A stretch of 21,705 nucleotides of DNA from JAZLIC01 sp045617225. GTDB taxonomy: Bacteria; Bacillota; Clostridia; Monoglobales; Monoglobaceae. Below the pieces are notes generated by a model. That model made no database searches. It was not told the origin of the DNA and was given only the letters and a program-made list of their open reading frames with translations. The DNA is taken from assembly GCA_045617225.1 (NCBI GenBank), contig JAZLIC010000009.1, positions 1 to 21,705 of the forward strand. Reading direction: 5' to 3'. A program made the position numbers and the translations under genes. Of the stretch, positions 6,766-14,101 are shown in pieces; position 1 is the first letter of the stretch, and each line of letters starts with the position of its first letter.

Positions 6766-7215
6766 ATGAAAAAAATAGTATCATTATTGGTTGTAATCGC
6801 AGTTTTGAGTCTTTCTCTTTCCTGCTTTGCAACCGCAGAAACAATTATTATTGACGGAAAAAACACCGTTATTCCGGAAGATATGGGCAAGATTGTAGAA
6901 CAAGATGACCGTACATTTGTTCCGCTCAGATTTGTTATGGAGAACTTAGGTTGTCAGGTTACTTATGATGATGAAATGAAGGCGGCTTATATTACACAAG
7001 GCGAATTCCTTTACATTTTCCAAGTTGACAATAACCTTCTCTTTAAATTAAACAATATCTCAGGCGAACAAATAAGCATTAAGATGGACACAACCGTATT
7101 TTTAAATGATGCGGAAGGTCGTATGTATATTCCTATTCGTTTCTTGGCAGAAGCAATCGGATACGAAGTTGGTTGGAATGAGGCAACACAAACAGTTACA
7201 CTTAATTCTAAATAA
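6766..7215 (+). CDS. Secreted stalk-domain protein (copper amine oxidase N-terminal-like), copy 2
   Basis: The 149-residue paralogue has the same plan: signal peptide (MKKIVSLLVVIAVLSLSLSCFA), then one stalk domain with IIIDGKNTVIPEDM, DDRTFVPLRFVMENL and GRMYIPIRFLAEAIGYEVGWNE. The ATG at 6766 is preferred over an in-frame TTG at 6754 because GAGGA (6756-6760) then acts as ribosome-binding site; that site lies within the last codons of copy 1, implying translational coupling. The centre of the domain (about residues 65-105) differs from copy 1 and is probably the variable surface. The gene ends at a strong terminator. Ligand unknown. Confidence 0.88.
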   Translation: MKKIVSLLVVIAVLSLSLSCFATAETIIIDGKNTVIPEDMGKIVEQDDRTFVPLRFVMENLGCQVTYDDEMKAAYITQGEFLYIFQVDNNLLFKLNNISGEQISIKMDTTVFLNDAEGRMYIPIRFLAEAIGYEVGWNEATQTVTLNSK

Positions 7216-7223
7216 TCTTAAAT

Positions 7224-7261
7224 CAAAAATGACCGCAGAAAAAATCCTGCGGTCATTTTTG
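7224..7261. terminator. Bidirectional intrinsic terminator
   Basis: A perfect 15-bp stem pairs 7224-7238 with 7247-7261 around an eight-base loop, with runs of A at its left foot and T at its right foot. It ends transcription of the stalk genes (+) and of the convergent isomerase/acyl-CoA synthetase gene (-), whose stop is at 7268. Confidence 0.92.
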
Positions 7262-7267
7262 TATCTG

Positions 7268-9787
7268 TTACGCCGTAACGATTTTACTGTCCTCTTGAAG
7301 TCCCAAAAGTTCGATTGCATTTTCGCGCATTTTATATTTAAGAATTTTACCGGCAGCATTCATCGGGAATTCATCTACAAAGACTATATACTTAGGCACT
7401 TTGTGCTTTGCCATATTTGAAATTATATATTCCCTCAGCTCCTCCTCGGTAAGTTCAGGGTCCTTCTTTATTACACAAGCCATAATTTCCTCGCCGTACT
7501 GCTTATCCGGCACGCCGATAACCTGAACATCGGAAACCTTTTCATTCGTGTAAATAAAGTCCTCTATCTCCTTTGGATAGATATTCTCACCGCCACGGAT
7601 AATCATATCCTTAATTCTGCCGGTGATTTTAAAGTATCCCTTCTCATTACGCCTTGCAAGGTCGCCTGTATGAAGCCAACCGTCCTTATCAATCGCATCA
7701 GCGGTTGCCTGTGGCATCTTGTAATAACCTTTCATAATATTATAACCACGAGCTACAAACTCTCCGTCAACATTATCCGGTAAGTCCTCACCTGTTTCAG
7801 GGTCAACAATTTTACACTCAACGCCGAATATAGGACCGCCTACGGTATTAACTCTGTCTTCGATGCTATCTGTTATCTTGCTCATTGTGCAACCGGGAGA
7901 AGCTTCTGTCTGTCCATAAGTGATGCAGATTTCATCCATATGCATTTTTTCGATAACTTCCTCCATCACCTTTATAGGGCAAGGACTTCCTGCCATTATT
8001 CCGGTCCTCATATTAGAAAAATCGGTCTTTTCAAAATCAGGGTGCGAGAGCATTGCAATAAACATTGTCGGCACACCGTGAAAGGCAGTAATCTTCTCTC
8101 TGTTGATACAATCAAGTCCCTTAGACGGCGAAAACGCAGGTATAGGACACAATGTTGCGCCATGAGTCATAGACGCAGTCATGGCAAGCACCATACCAAA
8201 GCAATGGAACATCGGCACCTGTATCATCATTTTATCCGCAGTGGATAAGTCCATACAATCGCCTATCGCCTTACCGTTGTTTACAACATTATAATGTGTA
8301 AGCATTACACCCTTAGGGAAGCCTGTGGTGCCTGATGTATATTGCATATTGCAAACATCGTGTTTACTGATTGATGCGGCACGATTTAATACCTCATAAA
8401 TCGGCACTTCATCGGCAAGTGACATTGCTTCATCCCATGTGCGACATCCGGGTTGCTTGGAGTCGATAGTAATAATATTACGCAAAAACGGTAACTTTTT
8501 AGAGTGAAGCGGCGTCGAGGAATCATGTGTTAAAAGTTCAGGACAGAGAGTCTTCATAATCTCCACATAATTTGAGTCCTTATATCCGTCTATCATTACC
8601 AATGTATGAGTATCGGATTGTCTGAGCAAATACTCCGCCTCATAAATCTTATAAGCGGTATTAACCGTGACAAGAACAGCACCTATTTTGGTTGTTGCCC
8701 AAAAAGTAATATACCATTGCGGAACATTTGTTGCCCAAATCGCAACATGGTCACCACGCTTTACGCCCATTGCGATAAGCGCTCTTGCAAAATTGTCCAC
8801 ATCATCTCTAAATTCCGAATAGGTACGGTTATAGTCCAAAGTAGTATATCTGAATGCGTATCTGTCAGGGAACTCCTCCACCATTCTGTCGAGAATTTGC
8901 GGAAATGTTAAATCAATAAGCTCGTTCTTATTCCAAACATACTGACCTGTACCGCGAATATTATCAAGGAGCTTTCCCCTGTGCATACCATGCTTAACAA
9001 ATCCCTCAACAAAACTGATAAATTGCGGAAAAACAATACCTGCATCAGATAAGTCAGGAGCCCATCTCTTTACCCATTCAAGGGATATATATCCTTCATA
9101 GTTAATGGAATTTAAGGCATCAATAGTTTCCGAAATCGGCAAATCGCCCTCTCCCATCATTTTATAAACAGTGACGCCGTTTTCCACCACAGAGTCTTTT
9201 ACATGGACATGCTTTATATATGCGCCGAGATTTTGAAGTGTTATTTCGGGGGTTTCTTTTCCATACCTTACTGTATGGTGAATATCCCAAAGCGCCGCAA
9301 CATTATCACTGCCAACCTCATTAAGTAAATTAAAAAGCCTTTTTGTATCACAATAAACGCCATTGGTTTCCACAAGCAAGGTAACTCCGTTTTCCTCCGC
9401 ATACGGAACAATAGCCTTTATTTCCTCAACGATAAAATCATCATCAACTTCACCGGCAGGCTCAGGGTCAAGGTCGCCTAAAATTCGTATATAAGGCGTA
9501 TTAAGCGTTTTGGCAACCTGAATATACTTTTTAAGCTCGTTAAAATTTTCCTCTTTTTTATCGGCAAATTTAAGGCAACAGCCTGTTGATAAGCAAGGAA
9601 CTTCTATTTTAAGGTCTGCAAGTTTTTTAGCGGTTACGACGCACTTCTCGGGAGAAAACGGAGAACGCGCATTCTCGCTCTCGATTTGTCGCACCTCTAT
9701 ACCGTCAAATCCCAAATCCTTTGCCATGGAACAAATATCAGACCAAGAATAATTCGGACAACCCAATGTAGAAAATGAAACCTTCAT
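7268..9787 (-). CDS. Fusion: sugar-phosphate isomerase/epimerase-like TIM barrel + acyl-CoA synthetase (AMP-forming)
   Basis: The 839-residue protein joins two enzymes. Residues 1-275 form an AP-endonuclease-2/xylose-isomerase-like barrel; probable metal ligands are present (Glu140 in LLVETNG, Asp168 with His170-171, His193/195 in KHVHVKD, Glu237 in ISLEW). Residues from about 285 are a complete adenylate-forming ligase: YTSGTTGFPKGVMLTH (A3), ITYGQTEASP (A5), GWLHTGDLARRNEKGY and GRIKDMIIRGGENIYPKEIE (A7-A8), and the catalytic Lys in NAAGKILKYK (about 814). The ligase resembles medium/short-chain ACSF2/FadD-like enzymes that make acyl-CoA from acid, ATP and CoA. The ATG at 9785-9787 is chosen because GGAGG lies five bases upstream. 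Substrates are unknown. It is the only gene behind a T-box leader. Confidence 0.9.
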   Translation of the reverse strand: MKVSFSTLGCPNYSWSDICSMAKDLGFDGIEVRQIESENARSPFSPEKCVVTAKKLADLKIEVPCLSTGCCLKFADKKEENFNELKKYIQVAKTLNTPYIRILGDLDPEPAGEVDDDFIVEEIKAIVPYAEENGVTLLVETNGVYCDTKRLFNLLNEVGSDNVAALWDIHHTVRYGKETPEITLQNLGAYIKHVHVKDSVVENGVTVYKMMGEGDLPISETIDALNSINYEGYISLEWVKRWAPDLSDAGIVFPQFISFVEGFVKHGMHRGKLLDNIRGTGQYVWNKNELIDLTFPQILDRMVEEFPDRYAFRYTTLDYNRTYSEFRDDVDNFARALIAMGVKRGDHVAIWATNVPQWYITFWATTKIGAVLVTVNTAYKIYEAEYLLRQSDTHTLVMIDGYKDSNYVEIMKTLCPELLTHDSSTPLHSKKLPFLRNIITIDSKQPGCRTWDEAMSLADEVPIYEVLNRAASISKHDVCNMQYTSGTTGFPKGVMLTHYNVVNNGKAIGDCMDLSTADKMMIQVPMFHCFGMVLAMTASMTHGATLCPIPAFSPSKGLDCINREKITAFHGVPTMFIAMLSHPDFEKTDFSNMRTGIMAGSPCPIKVMEEVIEKMHMDEICITYGQTEASPGCTMSKITDSIEDRVNTVGGPIFGVECKIVDPETGEDLPDNVDGEFVARGYNIMKGYYKMPQATADAIDKDGWLHTGDLARRNEKGYFKITGRIKDMIIRGGENIYPKEIEDFIYTNEKVSDVQVIGVPDKQYGEEIMACVIKKDPELTEEELREYIISNMAKHKVPKYIVFVDEFPMNAAGKILKYKMRENAIELLGLQEDSKIVTA

Positions 9788-9835
9788 ACTAACCTCCATT
9801 ACTTCTATGTGTACAAAATATTCAGAAGTTTTTTA

Positions 9836-10100
9836 AAAATAAAAAAACTCCCGTCCTCCTAAGAGACGAAAGTGTTCTTCCGCGGTACCACTCTTATTGG
9901 TATAAAATACCCACTCATCAGCATCAAACAATGCCTTCTCCTATAACGGGGAGTAGCCGTTCACACCTACTTACCGAAAGGCTTTCAGCTGACTGCTCCG
10001 GGGTGAGTTGAAAATGCTTTGCATACTGTTTTGCAGCAACCAACAGCTCTCTGAAATGCGACAGACACTTTCTTGTCCCCTTCATTGCATTTAACATATT
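9836..10100 (-). promoter_or_regulatory. T-box leader, best read as leucine-specific (CUC specifier)
   Basis: The minus-strand RNA has the features of a tRNA-sensing T-box riboswitch. They are an AGAGAGCUG segment of Stem I (10044-10052), AGUAGGUGUGAACGG and CCGUUAUAGG in the middle, and the T-box AGAGUGGUACCGCGG (9880-9894). A terminator stem (9848-9872) with a U-rich tail (9836-9847) follows. The 3' part of CUUUCGUCUCUU can pair either with the T-box antiterminator or in the terminator. The specifier is read as CUC (10005-10007): it is followed by the conserved purine A and precedes CCCCGGAG. The bulge UGGU matches tRNAs with discriminator A, as for Leu, and argues against Ser or Asn. Uncharged tRNA-Leu should switch on the fusion gene starting 49 bases further on. 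Confidence 0.9.
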
Positions 10101-10106
10101 ACTGAC

Positions 10107-10135
10107 AGTATATAATAAAGTTTTTGTTTTGTCAA
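10107..10135 (-). promoter_or_regulatory. Sigma-A promoter of the T-box transcript
   Basis: TTGACA (10130-10135), 17 bases and TATACT (10107-10112) on the minus strand give a near-consensus promoter starting near 10100, immediately upstream of Stem I of the T-box. Confidence 0.88.
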
Positions 10136-10149
10136 GACTTTTTAGAAAA

Positions 10150-10410
10150 TTATATGATATTATCGCTTATTAAATCCTCAGCTTCGTTTATCAATATAAT
10201 ATCATCGCCTATCTTTTTTATCTGTTCCCACGGTATAGTAATATCATCACGCCTTCCGAAAATTCCAAGAGCCTTATATCCGCCCGGAACGCTTATTGAC
10301 AAAACCTTGCCTGATGCCGCTATGGTAACATCGGTTACAAATCCAAGGCGCTCTCCGCTTACAACATTTATAACCTCTTTTGTACGCAGTTCGTCAAAAG
10401 TGTATGTCAT
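10150..10410 (-). CDS. YlmC/YmxH family sporulation protein (PRC-barrel)
   Basis: The 86-residue protein begins MTYTFDELRTKEVINVVSGERLGFVTDV and continues with a PRC-barrel-like beta domain ending in ITIPWEQIKKIGDDIILI. This is the pattern of the small YlmC/YmxH proteins that are widespread in spore-forming Firmicutes; their molecular role is unclear. Of two close ATGs, 10408-10410 is preferred because AAGGGGG then has seven-base spacing; the upstream ATG (10416) would have one. No terminator hairpin is evident between its stop and the T-box promoter. Confidence 0.85.
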   Translation of the reverse strand: MTYTFDELRTKEVINVVSGERLGFVTDVTIAASGKVLSISVPGGYKALGIFGRRDDITIPWEQIKKIGDDIILINEAEDLISDNII

Positions 10411-10431
10411 ACCCATACCCCCTTACACAAA

Positions 10432-10462
10432 ATTATACACAAAAAATATAATTTTAGAACAA
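10432..10462 (-). promoter_or_regulatory. Possible promoter of the ylmC/ymxH-like gene
   Basis: A perfect TATAAT (10432-10437) lies 22 bases upstream of the ATG. The -35 is weak: TTGTTC (10457-10462) at 19 bases. The assignment rests on the -10 box and on the tRNA gene being divergent. Confidence 0.45.
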
Positions 10463-10476
10463 GGCAGAAATAAAAC

Positions 10477-10505
10477 TTGACAATCAAAGCGACTTTCGTT
10501 ATAAT
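10477..10505 (+). promoter_or_regulatory. Consensus sigma-A promoter of the tRNA-Leu gene
   Basis: TTGACA (10477-10482), a 17-base spacer and TATAAT (10500-10505) are perfect consensus boxes. The tRNA begins 13 bases after the -10 box, so the primary transcript needs little 5' trimming. Confidence 0.9.
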
Positions 10506-10518
10506 GTCAAGGTGTTAT

Positions 10519-10602
10519 GCGGTTGTGGCGGAATTGGCAGACGCGCCAGACTTAGGATCTGGTGTCTACGACGTGGGGGTTCAAGTCCCTTCAGCCGCAC
10601 CA
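10519..10602 (+). tRNA. tRNA-Leu (anticodon UAG), CCA encoded
   Basis: The 84-base gene folds as a class II tRNA. Acceptor strands GCGGTTG/CAGCCGC pair (one G-T pair), the anticodon stem CCAGA/TCTGG encloses loop CTTAGGA, the T-arm loop is TTCAAGT, and the variable arm is long as expected for Leu. The anticodon TAG (10553-10555) reads CUA and probably other CUN codons. Discriminator A and CCA (10599-10602) are encoded. It stands alone with its own promoter and terminator. Confidence 0.97.
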
Positions 10603-10634
10603 AAAAATCGGACACCTTTCGGTGTCCGATTTTT
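10603..10634. terminator. Terminator after tRNA-Leu, usable in both directions
   Basis: AAAAATCGGACACC (10603-10616) pairs perfectly with GGTGTCCGATTTTT (10621-10634) around TTTC. It abuts the tRNA CCA end and also faces the 3' end of the convergent acetyltransferase gene. Confidence 0.93.
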
Positions 10635-10672
10635 AATTCTGCCGATATGCAACGCATTTTCAAACAGAACTC

Positions 10673-11197
10673 CTAACCCAAATACTTTTCAAGCAGTACC
10701 AAGCCTATCCCCTCAATTCCGTTAAAATCGGTAGGAACAATGCCGACTTCCTTATAACCGAGCTTTTTATACATTTTTCGTGCAACTGTGTTTCTTTCAT
10801 TCGTATCAATTCTAAGCTCTGTGCAACCTATGTTTAGTGCATATTCTTCATAAAATTTAATAAATTCTTTGCCATACCCTCTGCCCGAAACGGTCGGAGA
10901 AATCACAAGAGTGTGCAAAACGCATATTTGATTGTCTTCTGCACTATACTCCCAATGTCCTTTATTGTATGACTCTACCTGAGATTTATTTATAATTCCG
11001 CTTCCGTATATTTCGGCATTATCTTCAAGCACAAATAAGTCATCTCTTTTAAGGGCTTTTTCGGCAGTAGCACGCACAGGATATACGCCACGAATCCAAC
11101 CTATAACCTGCCTGCCTTCCTCCTCGCCGGTATGGACAGCGTCATATAACCCCTCTACCGCATCAATATCATCTTTTGTTGCCTTCCTGATAATCAT
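10673..11197 (-). CDS. GNAT family N-acetyltransferase
   Basis: The 174-residue protein runs from MIIRKATKDDIDAVEGLYDAV, the usual GNAT first strand and helix, through LHTLVISPTVSGRGYGKEFI, with the acetyl-CoA pyrophosphate loop RGYGKE, to LRIDTNERNTVARKMYKKLGY, the typical C-terminal helix. The substrate cannot be told. A longer in-frame start at 11239 is rejected because it would place the gene's promoter inside the coding region; the ATG at 11195-11197 has GAGGT at six-base spacing. It is a single-gene unit between its own promoter and the terminator shared with tRNA-Leu. Confidence 0.88.
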   Translation of the reverse strand: MIIRKATKDDIDAVEGLYDAVHTGEEEGRQVIGWIRGVYPVRATAEKALKRDDLFVLEDNAEIYGSGIINKSQVESYNKGHWEYSAEDNQICVLHTLVISPTVSGRGYGKEFIKFYEEYALNIGCTELRIDTNERNTVARKMYKKLGYKEVGIVPTDFNGIEGIGLVLLEKYLG

Positions 11198-11222
11198 TTT
11201 ACTACCTCGCAATCTCAAAAAT

Positions 11223-11251
11223 ATTATACCGAAATTCATTTGTTATGTCAA
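11223..11251 (-). promoter_or_regulatory. Consensus sigma-A promoter of the GNAT gene
   Basis: TTGACA (11246-11251), 17 bases and TATAAT (11223-11228) on the minus strand, starting transcription near 11216, about 20 bases before the chosen ATG. It starts shortly after the lysS terminator. Confidence 0.9.
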
Positions 11252-11266
11252 TTAAAGTAATATAAA

Positions 11267-11293
11267 AGGCATCACCATTTTTGGGTGATGCCT
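11267..11293 (-). terminator. Intrinsic terminator of the greA-lysS unit
   Basis: AGGCATCACC (minus strand) pairs with GGTGATGCCT (11284-11293 with 11267-11276) around seven bases and is followed by TTTTATATTA. It starts 12 bases beyond the lysS stop. Confidence 0.82.
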
Positions 11294-11305
11294 AAATTTT
11301 TAATT

Positions 11306-12808
11306 CTACTTATCCAAAGGTTTCATTGTGGGGAATAGTAAAACGTCGCGAATTGAATAGCTATCGGTGAGGAGCATTACCAAGCGGTCAATGCCGATAC
11401 CCAGACCGCCCGTTGGCGGCATACCATATTCCAAAGCGTTAAGGAAGTCTTCGTCCATCATACTTGCTTCATCATCGCCTGCATCACGAAGTGCAACCTG
11501 TGCTTTAAATCTTTCTCTTTGGTCTATCGGATCGTTAAGCTCTGAGAATGCGTTGCCGAATTCTCTGCCCGTAATAAACACTTCAAATCTTTCGGTAAGT
11601 TCCGGCTGAGACGGTTTTCTCTTTGCCAAAGGTGATATTTCAACCGGATAATCCGTGATAAATGTAGGTTGAATCAAATTATCCTCAACAAATTCATCAA
11701 AGAACAGGGCAATAATATCGCCTCTTGTCGACTTCGCTTTATCAAGCTCCAAGCCCTTTTCTTTTGCAACTTTAACCGCTTCTTCGTCAGTTTTGATTTC
11801 ATTAAAGTCCACGCCTGCATATTTTTTAACAGAATCAATCATAGTCAGTCTTTCAAAGTGTGAAAGGTCGATTTCAACGCCCTGATAAGTAATTTTATCA
11901 CCGCAGCCAACTGCTTTTGCGGCATTTCTGATAATATTCTCCGTCAAGTCCATCATACCTTCATAGTCGGTATATGCCTGATAAATCTCAATAGATGTGA
12001 ATTCAGGGTTATGCTTAATGTCCATACCCTCATTTCTGAATTGTCTGCCCATTTCATATACCTTTTCAAATCCGCCTACAATAAGGCGCTTTAAATGGAG
12101 CTCGGTCGCAATTCTCAAATACATATCAATATCCAAAGCGTTATGATGCGTTACAAACGGTCTTGCACTTGCACCGCCCGGTATGGTATTGAGCATTGGA
12201 GTATCAACCTCCAAAAATCCCTGACCGTCAAGATATTCACGAATAGAGCGAACTATCGCACTTCTCTTAATAAATGTTTCTTTTACTTCGTTATTCATAA
12301 TAAGGTCAACATAACGCTGACGATAACGCAAATCCGTATTCGTAAGGCCGTGGAACTTTTCGGGCAGAGGTCTGAGCGACTTACTTAAAAGCTCAATCTT
12401 GCTTGTACGGATTGAAATTTCGCCCTTTTGGGTAGTAAATACTTCACCCTCCACACCGATAATGTCACCTATATCAAACTTCTTATAAGCCTTATATTCT
12501 TCCTCGCCCATCTCGTCGCGCTTAACGCAAAGCTGAATTTTACCGTTACGGTCCCTAAGGTCAGCAAAAGACATTTTACCCATAACACGCTTTGACATAA
12601 TTCTGCCCGCAACCTTTACAATTTTGCCCTCATATTCCGAATAGTTGTCACGGATTTCGTCTGTATGGTGCTTCTGGTCAAACTTTGTGACGGTAAATGG
12701 GTCATTGCCTTCTTCTTGAAGAAGTGCTAACTTTTCGCGTCTGACACGCAAAACTTCATTTAAGTCTTGAACAGGTGCTTGAGCCTGTCCTGCATTATTC
12801 TCGCTCAT
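11306..12808 (-). CDS. lysS: Lysyl-tRNA synthetase, class II
   Basis: The 500-residue enzyme charges tRNA-Lys with lysine using ATP in the cytoplasm. An OB-fold anticodon-binding domain (about 60-150, VAGRIMSKRVMGKMSFADLRD) precedes the class II core with motif 1 (GFLEVDTPMLNTIPGGASARPF, 197-218), motif 2 (FRNEGMDIKHNPEF, 257-270) and motif 3 (GLGIGIDRLVMLLTDSYSIRDVLLFP) near the end. Length and motifs are complete. The ATG at 12806-12808 has AAGGAG at six-base spacing; a longer frame runs into greA without a better site. It follows greA by ten bases, a pairing common in Firmicutes. Confidence 0.98.
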   Translation of the reverse strand: MSENNAGQAQAPVQDLNEVLRVRREKLALLQEEGNDPFTVTKFDQKHHTDEIRDNYSEYEGKIVKVAGRIMSKRVMGKMSFADLRDRNGKIQLCVKRDEMGEEEYKAYKKFDIGDIIGVEGEVFTTQKGEISIRTSKIELLSKSLRPLPEKFHGLTNTDLRYRQRYVDLIMNNEVKETFIKRSAIVRSIREYLDGQGFLEVDTPMLNTIPGGASARPFVTHHNALDIDMYLRIATELHLKRLIVGGFEKVYEMGRQFRNEGMDIKHNPEFTSIEIYQAYTDYEGMMDLTENIIRNAAKAVGCGDKITYQGVEIDLSHFERLTMIDSVKKYAGVDFNEIKTDEEAVKVAKEKGLELDKAKSTRGDIIALFFDEFVEDNLIQPTFITDYPVEISPLAKRKPSQPELTERFEVFITGREFGNAFSELNDPIDQRERFKAQVALRDAGDDEASMMDEDFLNALEYGMPPTGGLGIGIDRLVMLLTDSYSIRDVLLFPTMKPLDK

Positions 12809-12818
12809 TTTATTCTCC

Positions 12819-13298
12819 TTACTTATCAATACCTAAAATCTTAAGTTCTATAATGCCTCCCGGGGTTTCAACATTTACAACATCGCCAACGCCCTTTCCG
12901 ATTAAAGCACGTCCAACCGGAGATTCGTCGGAAATCTTGTAAGAGTCAGGGTCTGCCTCCGTAGAGCCTACAACTGAATACTCTATTTCCTCATCAAATT
13001 CCGCATCATAGACACGCACCTTTGTGCCGACATTTACTTTATCAAGGTCTATATCGTCCTCATCAATTACAATAGCGTTTTTAAGCATATTTTCAAGTTT
13101 TAAAATTCTTGCCTCAACCATAGCCTGCTCATTTTTAGCTTCATCATATTCCGAGTTCTCGGAAAGGTCGCCAAAGCCGAGAGCTACCTTAATTTTCTCG
13201 GATACCTCTTTCCTTTTTTGAGTTTTTAAATACTCAAATTCTTCCTCTAATTTTTTAAGACCTGCCGGTGTTAATGTAACCTGTTTATTACTATCCAT
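12819..13298 (-). CDS. greA: Transcription elongation factor GreA
   Basis: The 159-residue protein has the N-terminal coiled coil with the tip motif GDLSENSEYDEAKNEQ, whose acidic residues stimulate transcript cleavage in backtracked RNA polymerase, and the C-terminal FKBP-like domain (YSVVGSTEADP, SDESPVGRALIGKGVGD). Length matches the family. The ATG at 13296-13298 is preceded by GGAGG at eight-base spacing; longer in-frame starts lack such a site. It is first in greA-lysS, with its own promoter. Confidence 0.97.
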   Translation of the reverse strand: MDSNKQVTLTPAGLKKLEEEFEYLKTQKRKEVSEKIKVALGFGDLSENSEYDEAKNEQAMVEARILKLENMLKNAIVIDEDDIDLDKVNVGTKVRVYDAEFDEEIEYSVVGSTEADPDSYKISDESPVGRALIGKGVGDVVNVETPGGIIELKILGIDK

Positions 13299-13332
13299 TC
13301 TAACAACCTCCATTATTACATTCAATCATACT

Positions 13333-13361
13333 ATTATAAATTAACAAGCTCATATTGTCAA
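13333..13361 (-). promoter_or_regulatory. Consensus sigma-A promoter of greA-lysS
   Basis: TTGACA (13356-13361), 17 bases and TATAAT (13333-13338) on the minus strand. The -35 box lies inside the last codons of the preceding unknown gene, and no terminator hairpin separates the two units. Confidence 0.9.
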
Positions 13362-14090
13362 CCTATTTTTACCTGAACAGAAATTTTTAATCTTAAATTT
13401 TTGCTCACTGCACGAAACCAAAGTTGCCATATCTTCCCTACTCAGATAAATTCCATTAAAATCAACATCAAATTCTACTCCGTCCAAAACAAAATCCCTG
13501 CCAAATCTCACTATCCCTTTTTTTGAATCAATCAATATATCTTCCGAAGAAATATTTGGCGTTCCGTACGGATACACCTTTAAATAAACGCCCTGTACCT
13601 CATATAAGCTTTCACTTAAAGCTTCTGCCTTTGACACCAAGTCCGTATATACGCATATTTCCTTTGCAAACATACAAATTTCTTTTAAAAAGTCATCAGC
13701 CGCAAGGCTTAAATCTCTGTCACAAATATGTACTGTATCACAAATTCCGTCACCGAAAAATCGTTTTACGACATATTTAAACCCCTGTGACAAAATTCCG
13801 CAAGGTATTCCTTTATCTGTGGCAGAAACACCATCAAAATCCAAAACATTCGGGAACTTATCTTTTAGTCTTTCATCGCTTAAAATATATAAAACACCAC
13901 AACTTTTAAGTTTTTTTATTCCGTGCAGTATATGCCTTTTTATACGCTTAATCGAAATTCTTTCTATATCGCATACGCAAAATGGCAGTCTGTAAACACA
14001 CACATCAATATCGCCAAAACTCATAGCAGATATTTTTCTGCGTTTTAAAAATCCGCTTTCCTCTTTGGTAGACAAGATGCCGAACTGCAC
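13350..14090 (-). CDS. Unknown protein at the end of the ftsEX cluster
   Basis: The 246-residue protein was not recognised. It has no signal peptide or clear membrane helix and is unusually rich in cysteine (for example in LPFCVCDIERIS, GICDTVHICDRDLS and MFAKEICVY). A central alternating helix/strand pattern (about 50-160) suggests a Rossmann-like alpha/beta fold, and the end (DFVLDGVEFDVDFNGIYLSREDMATLV) looks beta-rich. GTG at 14088-14090 is the likely start, because GGGGG lies eight bases upstream, overlapping the stop region of the S41 protease gene. Tight spacing implies co-transcription with ftsE-ftsX-M23-S41. No function is proposed. Confidence 0.75.
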   Translation of the reverse strand: MQFGILSTKEESGFLKRRKISAMSFGDIDVCVYRLPFCVCDIERISIKRIKRHILHGIKKLKSCGVLYILSDERLKDKFPNVLDFDGVSATDKGIPCGILSQGFKYVVKRFFGDGICDTVHICDRDLSLAADDFLKEICMFAKEICVYTDLVSKAEALSESLYEVQGVYLKVYPYGTPNISSEDILIDSKKGIVRFGRDFVLDGVEFDVDFNGIYLSREDMATLVSCSEQKFKIKNFCSGKNRLTI

Positions 14091-14101
14091 GCAAATTCCC
14101 C

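Noticed and set aside
7106..7420. Plus-strand open frame crossing the end of the second stalk gene
   Set aside because: It runs out of frame through that gene, through the bidirectional terminator and into the antisense of the fusion gene, with no recognisable protein features.
10003..10010. T-box specifier read as AAC (Asn) or UCA (Ser)
   Set aside because: Asn and Ser tRNAs usually have discriminator G and would need UGGC in the antiterminator bulge, but UGGU is seen. UCA would also be followed by C rather than the conserved purine. CUC fits both tests.
10519..10602. Adjacent tRNA-Leu as evidence of an integration (att) site
   Set aside because: No integrase gene, no direct repeat of the tRNA 3' end and no foreign-looking block were seen next to it.
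11198..11239. Longer N-terminus for the GNAT protein
   Set aside because: It would overlap a perfect sigma-A promoter (11223-11251) and has no ribosome-binding site; the ATG at 11197 has GAGGT at correct spacing.
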